Of a DNA stretch of 64,000 nucleotides, positions 22,888 to 33,510 are shown piece after piece. This DNA comes from Pseudo-nitzschia pungens. Lineage: Eukaryota > Bacillariophyta > Bacillariophyceae > Bacillariales > Bacillariaceae. The notes beneath the pieces are model-generated. The model made no database searches. It worked only from the letters and a program-made list of their open reading frames with translations, and was not told where the DNA came from. Where the stretch lies: NCBI GenBank assembly GCA_037355855.1, contig CM074767.1, positions 620,001-684,000 on the forward strand, in the 5' to 3' direction. Both the position numbers and the translations under genes were made by a program. The stretch's first letter is position 1. Each line of letters starts with the position of its first letter.

Positions 22888-24936
22888 ACAGACTACGGTC
22901 GCGAGACACGGAGCGATGCAACCTCAACCCGGTAGGGATGGATGGATGGATCGGTTTGTTTGCTTTGCAAACCAACCGAGAACCAGCACTCCTGTTTTTG
23001 AGAAAGGGACAAAGGGAGTCCGGGATTTCTTTGCTGCGGATAAGTTACGGAACAGTGACGAATTCCGGCGCGTCAATCATCGGATCGATTTTTTTTTGGG
23101 TGCCACCGGATCTCGGGCTGGCAAGAGGGCGATCTCTCGCGCGCGGTTGGTAAGTTACTCGCCGCATCCAACGGTGGGCCGCGGAGTCAGTCTCCCGCGC
23201 GAAACGATTGGGAGGTTGCGAACAAACGCGGCGTCGCAATCATCCCGGACGATGGGGGCCCCGGATGCCCTCCGTGCGGTGCGGGAAAGAGTAAGTTAGT
23301 CTCCGTGTTTTTTTTGTGGAAACTACAACCGAATCGAACTGCCGCGTTTCGATCCAATTCGGTGCTCCCGTTGTTCCACAGAGAAACCCGAAGCGTGTTG
23401 GTTTTCGCGGCATCCAAATGGTCGAGATACCGAGCTTGGCATATCTTCTCGGTCAGAATCCTTCCCAAGAGGCAGGCAGGTGCAGCGATTGAACTAGTTT
23501 CGGGCCTAGCTTCGGGGGAGGAGTAACTTTTTTTTTGGTTGGTTGTTGAATTATGAGCCAACACGGATGAAGAAAGAATCGCACTGCTACAGTCTCTGGT
23601 GGTAGTCAGATGCAATTCGAGACGATGCAATTGGTCTGCGTAAGGTACCCAGTGATCCTGTCCCTCGAACCAGAACATTTTTTTCCTACTAGTAAGGTTA
23701 CTAGTAGATGACCGCAACTTGTGCTATTCCCGAATTTTTGTCGGGCGGTCCCACGAAACCACCATTGGATGAGGGAACTTGGCCAGATCTCCTTCGCCAT
23801 TTTGTTTTACGCCCCACTCACCGATTTCTTGATTGGAGTGCACGGAGCGGGGTCAGCTCTCCTCCCGCGCTGCTCAAACTTTGTTCTGCTCTGCAGCTGC
23901 AGCGGAATAACGATGACAACCAGTGCAGTGGACGCGCAAACAAATTCAGAGGGAAGGAGGGCCAGGAGGAGTTCGGGATACCGTACTTGTGTCGATTTTG
24001 AGATCCGGTAATACTTCTGTTACCTTTCATCAAAACACTGATACCAACTACCGCCACTCAAAACAAATAATACTGCGTGCGAACTTTCGTGAATACATTC
24101 AGCAGGGAACAACAGAATCGGAGATGAATTCCACTGATGAACTTGTTTTGATGAATTTTTCGTCACTTAATGATCGAACAGAACGGCATAATTTTCTGTA
24201 ATACGAAGTATTTTAAGATATGCTTCGTACTATTTCCAGGACAGAAGGCGCGCGAAAAACTACTAACGAGCCCCCTTGCCGTTTATGAGGATCTACCGTA
24301 GTTGATTACCATTAGTTCTACATAGTAAGGTTAACTTGCTAGTAGTTGCCAGTAAGTTAACCAATCCGTACGAGTATCATCGTCCAAAAATTGTTCTGTT
24401 CTGCTGTCGTTCGCGATGGGCTTAGATCATTGCGCGTTTTTGCCTCTTGTTACCGTTTTCTACCATCACTGAACTCCGCAAAGTGGTTGATCTAACTAAT
24501 GCTGTAGATGAGAGACGTTGTCAGTAAATTAATCTTAGTCGATAACCAATCAATCAAAGAAAGACCCACCCGCTTGCGATACATCAATCAAAAAAACAAC
24601 CATTGAATCCGGCCTCTCTTGATGGAAGTTGGAGTAGATCGTAAAAACGAAAGGGAGCCAATCCTATTTTGAAACCTTCGCCTTTCCTTCAGTTTCGCAG
24701 AAGGCCAGGAAACGCCAACAAACGTGCGCGGATACCGTACCGTACCGGTATAACTTTGGAACGCTGCTTTGGATTCGATCGGATAGAACTCGATTGAAAA
24801 TTGATTCGGAAACGAGAGCGATTGATTGATTCATTCATTCATTCATTCGAAAGGAGCTTCTCGGGATCGTTGCCATCTTCATCTCTCTCTCTGTCAACGC
24901 AACAATTATCGAGCGAGTCGGTCGGTCCGTCCCAGA
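22888..24936. other. long gene-poor stretch
   Basis: Contains only the possible glycosyltransferase fragment listed separately. GTAAGGTTAAC strings occur near 23690 and 24330. ATTC/GATT tetranucleotide runs occur at 24818-24850, just upstream of the next gene. Confidence 0.5.
23721..24011 (+). pseudogene. possible fragment of a GT61-type glycosyltransferase
   Basis: A short open frame contains ELGQISFAILFYAPLTDF followed by LIGVHGAG. The tdxLIGVHGAG string is the hallmark of the C-terminal part of GT61/EGT glycosyltransferases. What follows does not match the family, and no N-terminal part is seen upstream, so this looks like a relic. The assignment rests on about 25 residues. Confidence 0.3.
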
Positions 24937-27864
24937 ATGGGAAACCGAAGCAAGGGGGAAATGAGCGTCACCGGGAATCGAAGAATTGGCGATTTGAGGA
25001 GTCCGACCGACAAACGCGAAGCCGCGAGAAGAAGCACCAATTTCAACCGTTCCGAGCGCGATCGCTTCGTCCGCAACAACAAGAGCGGCGCGGAAGACAA
25101 TGTCGACAGCGCCTCCTCCTCCTCGTCGGTATCCTCCTCCTCTCTGTCCTTTTACGAAGACTTTCCGAAACTCTTCTTCGCCGTCCGAAAGGGCAGATAC
25201 GTGAATGGCGCTGTCTACGCGTCGTGGGACACGGCCCGAAAACAGATCGTCGATTATCCGGAGGCGGAGTACATTGCGACCCCGACGCTCCCGCAGGCCC
25301 AGAAATACGTCAATGGCTTTGGAGAATACCGACATCTCCGCGGCGGGGAGTCGGAACCAACCGAACGAACAGAACAAACAACCTTTCCCGAGTCCACCGG
25401 ACGAAAATCGTCGCGCTCGTCGCCGGGACGTTCCTCGGGACCCCTCAAGAACCCCCCTCCTTCGTCCCTCGCGGAAACGAACGGCGCGACATGCACATTC
25501 GCAGCGAAATCGAGCCGCGGTGTCGGGTCGGGGACGCGAGCATCATCATCGCTCCAGCGAAGCCACGGCCATCACCGCGACGAGCACTCTCGCTTCGGTG
25601 CGGACCCCGCGGATCGGGAGAAACGAAGGAGGCGATTCGAAAACGCCCGGGTCGCGCCAGGGGCAAGAAGAAGAAGCGTCGTTTCGGGAGCAAAACCAGA
25701 CGCCTCTTGCAGGAATACTACCAGCTGTGCGTCGACGCTCGCGAGAGCGGGGACCCGGAGGGCGACAACGAACCGATGATGCGAGAGGCCGCCCGAGACG
25801 AACCCCGTCCGCTGCCGTCCGTGGCGGGATTTCTGAAAGAACGGAACATGTACCAACGCAAGTACAAGGTTTTTGTCAAGCACTGGCAACGGTCGGGTTT
25901 GTTGGTGTGCAACCACGAGGGCAAGTCGTGGGAGGAGGCTTCCTCCCAATACGACACCTGGATCGAAGAACGGTACGGCGGTCGATTCCGTGACAATCTC
26001 GAGGACGACGACGAGAAACAAGACGGTCGGCGAACGCAGGGCCAAAAACGGCAGAGACCTTTCGCGATGCCGGAAGGTGGCGGTCGGAACACCGGTAGCG
26101 GAGACGATGACGATGACGATGACGACGAGAGCAGCGGCGATGGCAAAACTCGCGACGCCGCAACGGTGGCAGTCCCACCGGAAAGCGAGCCCCTTCCGCG
26201 AGCCTACGCAAAATCGAAGAAGCGACCCGAACCCGCCGTCTCCGTTCCGAACGACCAACAGGAAGAAACAGAAACGAGTCAACGCGTCCGCGGTCGCCGC
26301 CGCGGCCGCCGAAAAGGTTGCCATCCCGGAAACCGTCCTCGCCACCGCTACCATCGCCCCGGGTCACAACCGAGGCGCCGCGGGCAACGTGGACGTGGAC
26401 ATCGACATCCACGACGAAGAGGACGACGAGGATTACGACGAGCACTGGAGCCACTGGTATCAGAAACTCAAGGCCTTTCACGCGCGACACGGGCACTGCA
26501 GGGTTCCGAAGGCGGCGGATCCGAACCTGCACTACTGGGCGCAGTACAACCACCGGCGGATGCGACCGGAATTCGCCCGCGGGGGAGCCAGATCCCTGAC
26601 CCTGCGGGAAGAGAAACTCCTTGAACGACCTGGATTTCAATCCGGTCTACAAGAAGATCGTCACCGAGTTCAACAAGTACCTGGGCATGCGGGTGGCCAA
26701 GCTCTTCGACGTCGTCAAGGATTCCGCGGACGATTCGTCGACGTCTTCGTCCGTCGGGGAATCCTTCACGGTGGAAGAAGGCGGAGAGACCAAGAAAAAA
26801 AGGATCAAAACGAAGCCCTTTTTCGGAACGGTCGGACGCATTTCGAGCGTTTCCAATCAGGTAAGTCGAGTCGCGCAGCGATCGAATCGATCGCCATTAA
26901 TTCGTTCCGCGCCGCGTTTTTTTTGGATCGGACCGAACGGCGGGCGGAAAACTCTCTCCTCTCTCTGTTTGCAAACTGCACATCGCATCGCATCCAACTA
27001 GTATGTTTCCCCTCTAGTACTTGCGCGTCCAATACGACGACGGTGATAGCGAAGACTTTGACAAGACTTGCCTCTTGGAAGGATTGAAGTTGTATCAGTC
27101 GTACAAACACCAAGATCCGCTCGCGAATGGCGTTGCCGCTGCTGCTGCTTCCGTTTCCAATGTTGCTGCCAATATTGCTGCCAATGTTGCTGCCAATGTT
27201 GCTACCGCTAACGCTCCCTGGTGATGGTTCCAACAAGAAGATCGATTCTCCCGTAATACGAAGCAATAACGTCCGGAAAGATGGTGACTCGAAACGAAGC
27301 GTTCCACCGGATGGAAGAGAAGAAAAAACTCGCAATGATGTTTGCCGAGTCGCTGAGCCAACCCGGGGTTCACCCCGCGAACCAACCGGAACGGAAGACA
27401 ACGAGGAACGCAATGATGTTCCGAATGACGAGAACGGAGATACCCAAAAATCCGCCGCAATCTCCTCGGAGACTCCTGGCGAATCATGCTTCAATGACAA
27501 CAACAACAACAACAACAACAACAACCACGACAACCACAACAACCACAACCACGACAACACTACGAACCTACGAAGTGAGATGCAGATAGCGTTGGACGGA
27601 TTGGCTGCGGCCACAGAAAATCCAACCGATGATAGTGATGCCGACAACGAGGAGAGAAGTTGCAATCAGATTAGCAACAACAGCAATGAACACGAAACAG
27701 GCACGAACCACGACGAGAATCACAATCATTCCAGTATCGATATCGACAGCAGTGGCAGCGAAAGTGACGGAGTGGAGATAGTGGAGGTGCTCAAACCCTA
27801 CAGGGGAAATCCCAACTTTGTTCGAACCGAGATTGTTGCGAAAAACGAAGTTTTTGATTTTTGA
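24937..27864 (+). CDS. viroplasmin + HA + Tudor-like domain protein, frame broken in several places
   Basis: Translation likely starts at the ATG at 24937 (MGNRSKGEMSV). Residues about 73-125 match the viroplasmin/RNase H1 N-terminal fold (PF01693): KLFFAVRKGRYVNGAVYASW, then a KQIVDYPEAEY part. It binds RNA-DNA hybrids in RNase H1, but no RNase H catalytic domain follows. The next clear coding part (about 25665-26290) lies in another frame and includes YYQLCVDARESGD. Then comes an HA-like repeat with WYQKLKAFHARHGHCRVPKA. The frame changes again by one extra base near 26620, giving LDFNPVYKK. One intron spans 26861-27017. After it YLRVQYDDGDSEDFDK is a Tudor/PWWP-like strand pair. A further +1 shift near 27219 leads into a low-complexity Asn/His/Asp tail ending at 27864. 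Domain content suggests a chromatin or nucleic-acid binding protein. The frame breaks make the full model uncertain. Confidence 0.55.
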
Positions 27865-28302
27865 AAACGAGTGCCGTGGTTGTTGCGTAATTACGACAAG
27901 GAGGGTACCACAAAACGGCAAGAGGGGTAGGATGGACGAGCCGAAAGAAATGGAACAACAGTATCGTACAGGCAAGTGTCACGGCTGCTCTTCGCGGACC
28001 GGGATCCGCATGCTTTTTTCAATGTATCGAAAATGACCACGCGCGTGATTCGACTGTTTGGTATCTATCTAAGCACATCCGAAGCTGAATGGATGGCCGC
28101 GGCGTGAAGAATACAAGCGCATTTCCATAGGGGAAACAGACCACCACTGCACCGGAGTATTTTGTTTTGGGAATGAATCAACAAGATTGATGCTAGCTGG
28201 AACCCGCCGTGTCCACGATCTTACGGTACTACGAGCGAATTTGTCAATCTTATTGCTTTACAATCCTGTTTCTAAGCTGCAGAAATTCGGACGCGATAAC
28301 TA
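27865..28302. other. intergenic between convergent genes
   Basis: 438 bases between two tail-to-tail genes. Nothing recognised. Confidence 0.5.
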
Positions 28303-29142
28303 TCATTGAAGGCTTTCTTTGTCGTTCTCATCGTAGCATTGTTCGGCCTCCTTTTTCAGTCTTGTCTTCATCGTGTCAAAGAGATTGCTCCATTTTCCCA
28401 TCAGAACCGGAATATCTTGTTTCATGAGTGTCCCGCAACCGCCCCAGACCAATCTATCGGGAATATCCCCGAAATCTTCCCCTACGTATTTAACAATCTT
28501 GAATCCGGCGTATCGATAATAGCGAACTAGCCGCTTGTGTTGAAACTCCTCGTCGTCGATTGCCAAGAATTCCGCCACCGTTCGCGGCTTTCGTCCCTTC
28601 GACACTTCTTCGGTTGTCGCGTGCAAAAGGCATCGATATCCCATCAAAAGGCCCAGACCGATGGAGATTCCCCCAAAATTCAGGCTTCCCGGCTTCGCTC
28701 TCTGAACGCGTTCGACAACGGGCTGGAAAACCTCCATCTTGTCCAGATGCAGGAGTTCGGGCTGGGTGGGTCTCAAAAAGCCCTCGACGTAGCCCAAAAT
28801 GATCGACTCGTCGTGTTTGGCCCGTGCCACCGCGCGATATCCCGGACCAAGGGTGGTGAAGGAAATTACCACACCGATTTCATCTCTCGCCGCAAATTCT
28901 TCCAGTTCCCGAAGGGTCCAGAGGTCATTGTTTGGCGCCGAAGCTTCGGTCTCCGCCGTCGCTTTCGTTTGGGACAAATCTTCTCGACCGAGGCCGTTGC
29001 TTTGTCGAACGGGAGAAAGTCCCCTTGCGGTTGAGGAGATCGAAATTGTTGTAAAGGCCGAAGCAGAACGGATGAACAGTGTCGAAGAATGCGGCATTGC
29101 CAACAGCCAAATCATAACCGACAGCAACAGCGACGATTTCAT
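28303..29142 (-). CDS. plastid-targeted GNAT-like conserved protein
   Basis: 279 residues from the ATG at 29142 (the frame is open further, to 29322). Signal sequence SLLLSVMIWLLAMPHSST, then RSASAFTTI, a typical diatom ASAF plastid signal. The mature part starts DLWTLRELEEFAARDEIGVV. Near the C-terminus RLVRYYRYAGFKIVKYVGED then DRLVWGGCGTLM has the V-RYYRRxGF pattern of a GNAT N-acetyltransferase core, in the form kept in plant and algal plastid proteins. Acetyl donor and substrate are unknown. The protein is intact, single-exon, and tail-to-tail with the previous gene. Confidence 0.7.
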   Translation of the reverse strand: MKSSLLLSVMIWLLAMPHSSTLFIRSASAFTTISISSTARGLSPVRQSNGLGREDLSQTKATAETEASAPNNDLWTLRELEEFAARDEIGVVISFTTLGPGYRAVARAKHDESIILGYVEGFLRPTQPELLHLDKMEVFQPVVERVQRAKPGSLNFGGISIGLGLLMGYRCLLHATTEEVSKGRKPRTVAEFLAIDDEEFQHKRLVRYYRYAGFKIVKYVGEDFGDIPDRLVWGGCGTLMKQDIPVLMGKWSNLFDTMKTRLKKEAEQCYDENDKESLQ

Positions 29143-29952
29143 AGCTTTTCCTGCATTCGCAGGACGGCCGTTGGACCACGAGGAATGTTTTTTTCGCCTC
29201 CTTTTCGACTCGTCATGAGAAGAAGGTGGGTGCGAAACCAATATCCGTGACGATTCATAAGACTTCGCTTGCATCGTCGATAGAAGTAATTGTGGTGTCT
29301 GTTGTTTGAAAATCGAAAGCAAGAGGATTGGAGTCTCTTCTATTAGTTTGTGTCAACGCCTCGTTGATCCCTGGTTCAAAATAGTGTGTTGTTTCTGCAC
29401 AATGTTATTACTTTCCCACCGAATAATGTCGGTGTCTTCTCAACAGTCTTGGAAATGAGATGCAATGTGCTCAGAGGGATTCGACTTCAATCGCTGCGAC
29501 TCATTGCAGTAAGGTTACGAGGTAAGGTAATTATTAAAATTATGGTAACCTTAGTTTTGCAACAGATGATTGAGATTCACAAAGCGATTAGAAATACGAA
29601 GTAAACCTTAGTTGGCTCTTTCCCGAGTGACGATTGTTTTCGTTCGTGATCACTGTGCGAAAACAGACGTAAAACAACTGTTGTTTCCCGACTTGTTGGA
29701 CTAAAGATTTACCAGCACGGTAAGAACACGATGGGGTCATAATACTACTGAGTATACGTACTGGTACGGGTACTAGTACGAGTAAGGATTATGTACTGGT
29801 CCCAGGTAATTACAATTAAAATCGTACAGAATGGATGATGGCAAAAAAAAGTACTTACGTACTCGTACGTCCGTACCAGTATGTACGAACATTAAAACCT
29901 TACATTCATCAAAATTATATGTACTTCGCTATTGGGAGTAATCACTTCATTA
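29143..29952. other. gene-free stretch
   Basis: 5' side of the GNAT-like gene. GTAAGGTTACGAGGTAAGG strings at about 29505-29560 and GTACTGGTACGGGTAC strings at 29755-29890. Confidence 0.5.
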
Positions 29953-30112
29953 TTTATCAGACCCACCAGGGGCCAGGGGCCAGGGGCCAGAGGTCAGGGG
30001 CCAGAGGTCAGGGGCCAGAGGTCAGGGGCCAGAGGTCAGGGGCCAGAGGTCAGGGGCCAGAGGTCAGGGGCCAGAGGTCAGGGGCCAGAGGTCAGGGGCC
30101 AGAGGTCTGATA
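29953..30112. repeat. 14-bp tandem array bounded by inverted ATCAGACC / GGTCTGAT
   Basis: About ten head-to-tail copies of GGCCAGAGGTCAGG, the first ones degenerate (GGCCAGG). The left edge is TTTATCAGACCCACC and the right edge GAGGTCTGATA, its partial complement. The same 15 bases TTTATCAGACCCACC stand just inside the left LTR of the retroelement at 50251. Confidence 0.85.
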
Positions 30113-30408
30113 CCTGGCCCTTGGGAACATAGACCAACATGGTGAAATTGCTGGACTGAACTTCACACACTAAGACTTAGATTTGTATTACTGTAGTTGT
30201 ACAAGTACGGTACGTACAACCGAGAGTGTTCATCAGAGAATGAAAAGCTGAATTGGATTGCTACAATTTGGGGTTCATGTATTTACTGTATTCATACACT
30301 GAATGTAGTACGCATGTGTATTTCTGTCTCTTTTTCCGTCCGGAATAATTATTCATTCGTCAGCAGGCGATGATAGTATTAAGTGTTAGCGTCATCCCTT
30401 GACGCGAG

Positions 30409-33400
30409 CTATGGTGCCCAGAACGGTTGAGGGCGTTCTGCGTCTTCTTCCTCCTCGTCCAAAACGAGTACCTCCCGCGTATTGATGACCCGTCCCGTCC
30501 CACGGGGAAATTCGTCCTTCGCGATATGTTTCAGGTAGGTCTTGAAATGTTCTTCAACCGATAAAAGGGTATCCGTAGCGCTTTCTTCCAGCGAAAAGAA
30601 GTTCATGTCTACACGAAACATCCCGTCCCAAACAAAAACAAGGGTCCCTTCTGACCACGTTGCAATCACAACAAGGCCCTCTCCAACGCCATGGGGTGTA
30701 ACTACTATCTGGTCCTCGTTCTCGTCTTCCCATTCTTCCGATGATTCGATGAGCGCCTCTTCTACAACTTCGCATAGCATGTTCGAGACCATTCTCCTTA
30801 GCATACGCAAACGGCAGTCCGAACTTTGTGATGCACTGGAATCCAAATGGTTCCTGGCTTTCCCATTGCGCTAGAGCCGAAGTTGGATCAAAGTCATCCG
30901 TCGTGGCATTCTTGAAATTTACTGTTGGATCTTTTCGCTTTCTGAATGTTGTCTCAATTTTAGGTTGATCATGTCTCGTCCTCCTTTGTGGAACTGCGTT
31001 GGCGATGTAAAGTCGCCTTACGTGGAGGCCCAATCTTGGGATTATTGTTGTTCTCTTCGACCCCATATATACCAGTAGTAATGACTCTGAAGACAGAAGA
31101 GTCACCACTCCCAAGAGACGACAGTAGCTCTGCTTTAGTCAATTCAGCCTTGTGTACGCTTTTCCAGAGTTGAACATCCAAAGCACAGTATTTCTCACTT
31201 ATAAAGCAGCGGGCGGTGACAGCAACCTTCTTCGAGTAGCGAAATTATAGAGTATCCGCCAATCAGTTCTTCGATAGAAGAATTTATGACTGTAAGTCCC
31301 ACGTCAACAACTTTCTTCTTGATGATTTCCTGAATATTCGATGACGACTTGAGTGGGATCGTCATGTCTTCAGCCTCGATTATCGTAGCAACCCCGATAA
31401 TACTAGGAGATGGATTAGAATTTTCGTTAGAATCATTGCCGCTACTTTCTGCATCATTCTCTGCTCCCTCCGACGTCGTTCCCGACGAGTACCATGTATC
31501 GAACTGTGATTGGAACTCGTCAACATCTTTGAGGTAAAACTTTGATACATTGTGATCCAATGGCTTTCTCTTCAAAAAATCAAATGAGTTGCTACCCATA
31601 ACAAATGTCTGCAGACAATAGACTGGTACGTCGTAATAGATGACATCCGCGGTATTCTGTGGAAATGCCACCGACTTTGTGCTTCCTGGAACGTATCCTT
31701 CGTCCTCGTTCTTCACAATAATCCCGTCAGGTTTCATAAGCATCATCGCAGCTTCCATAATAGTCACATTTTCCGTCACTTGTAGCATCTCTGCCACTTC
31801 GGATAAAATGTCTACAATAACAAGGTCAAATGTGCCATAATACTCAGTGGGGAGTGCATTGAGAGCTACGGCGGCATCACCAAACCACCACTGAACCTTG
31901 TCGTTGTGAAAGTGCGGTTGGGTTCCCATATGCGCAAATGTCGATCGCACTACGAACTGATCCAGCTCTAACCCGACCACCAATTCCAGTTGGTCGTACT
32001 TCAGCACTTCGTGCAGTACCATAGAGTCGCCTCCACCAATGAAGAGCACTCGTTGAACCTTTTCCAAAAAGTGCGCGGGATAATGAACAAATACTTCATG
32101 ATAATGTGGACGATTGCTCAAGCATGCGTGGAGATATTCTTCCAAGAACAAACAAACGTCCTTCTTTTTTTCATTGTAGTAAAAATCGACGCCTTGGTGA
32201 CTCGAATAAAAGCCATCGGCGAATTCCCAACCATCAGTTCGCGCGTAGATAGCTTCGAAGTCGTCGCACGCCATAAACTCATCGCCGGGACTCTCTACCG
32301 GTGCCGGTAAAGTATCTATTGATTCTTGGATCGACGCGATGACATTTTCGTAAGCAATGGTTAGTGACCGATAATATTGGAAAATGATACTACGTTCGTG
32401 ATCATTTAAAGTGCCCGCAGTCTGTGTAATCAAGGGTTTTATACCCGTGATTCGATTCAGCTCCTTTTTCAAGTGCTCGACAACAAAGCCAAATCGAGGT
32501 GGGTTTGCGGGTTCGATCCATTTCACTTGGTACTCATCGTCATCTCCCACTCGGACGATATCAAACCTGATTTCATCCGGGACTTGGTTTTCTTCTATAT
32601 TGGAACGCCTCGACGGGGTTGGTAGAACCCAGCGCTGTGGGTATTGCGCCACAAAACCAAAATTTCGTAAAGTTTTTGCTGTGTGAAGCTTACTATCACT
32701 GTCACGACGTCTGTAGTTGAGATAAAGTTGCTCTCCCTTGAGGATATCCCTATGAGCATGAACTTCGACAGCATCTGTAACCTCGGTTTCTTCAAGGGAT
32801 ACTACTTTGGTCACAGTATTAAAGTCACGACTGTGATTGATCATGTCAACTAGCGGTACCAACTTTTCATCCCACGAGCGGGCGAGCATGGTCGCATATG
32901 CAAATTCTACTTGTTGTCGGGTTTCTTCTTCGATTTCGAATTCGTCGTGTTCCCCGGTGCAGTGATTTAGATACGAAACATCAACCATGTCTTTTGGTTT
33001 CAAGTTTGGTCCGTGGATTGCTTTCAACAAATCTCTCCCGGCTGACGACCACATCGATGGAATAAAAGTAGTTCCCTCCTTGCTATATAGATAATCCAAG
33101 TAAGGTGCAAAGTCTGATTCTTCTCTTCCTTTCGCGATTTCTTGGAGCAGAGTTAACGTACCATCGCACCTATCTTTATCGGTATCTGTATTTTTTTACC
33201 GATAATCATTGATAGATCCACGATACAACCGAAAAGAAGAGAAAGCGATGAGATATGTCGATTCGATTTGGATGCAGGCGTGATTGAGAACCTAAGTTTA
33301 CATACCACCTGTGAAGATAGCCGATGCGGGGACTTTGATCAAAGCGTCGCCTTTTTGGATGTCATTAACGGCAAATACTCCCAAATTATGATTCGTCGAA

Positions 33401-33510
33401 CAGTTCTCGCTCCCCTCCTCAGTCTCAACCGACTGGATGACTATTTTGGACGTATCGAAATTTCCACCCAGCGAAAGGATCCAATCAACTTGGGCATCGG
33501 CCAAAACCAA
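30409..33510 (-). CDS. SET domain + spermidine synthase-like (PABS) fusion, possible AdoMetDC-like tail
   Basis: Exon 1 reaches 33306, the intron is 33186-33305, and the next exon runs from 33185. The 5' end is not fixed. SET part: NLGVFAVNDIQKGDALIKVP, then KLVPLVDMINHSRDFN and later GEQLYLNYRRRDSD, the substrate-binding form of SETD6/Rubisco methyltransferase-like proteins. The aminopropyltransferase-like part follows: YHEVFVHYPAHFLEKV, then VLFIGGGDSMVLHEVL, VGLELDQFVV and FDLVIVDI. The GGGDG loop reads GGGDS. Beyond it come LTVINSSIEELIGGYS and KYCALDVQLWKSVHKAEL, which recall the C-terminal half of AdoMet decarboxylase; this is weaker. The frame steps by one base near 31224, about 31020 (or an intron there) and 30772 before the stop at 30409. 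A protein that both methylates and makes polyamines is unproven; the PABS part may have another role. Confidence 0.65.

Noticed and set aside
23187..23717. 176-codon minus frame
   Set aside because: No recognisable domain, no signal and uneven composition; not enough support for a gene.
29835..30110. 91-codon frame with Arg-Gly-Pro repeats
   Set aside because: Translation of the 14-bp tandem array; no start context or conserved part.
29953..30112. CRISPR-like array
   Set aside because: Units are head-to-tail without spacers, in a eukaryotic nuclear context.
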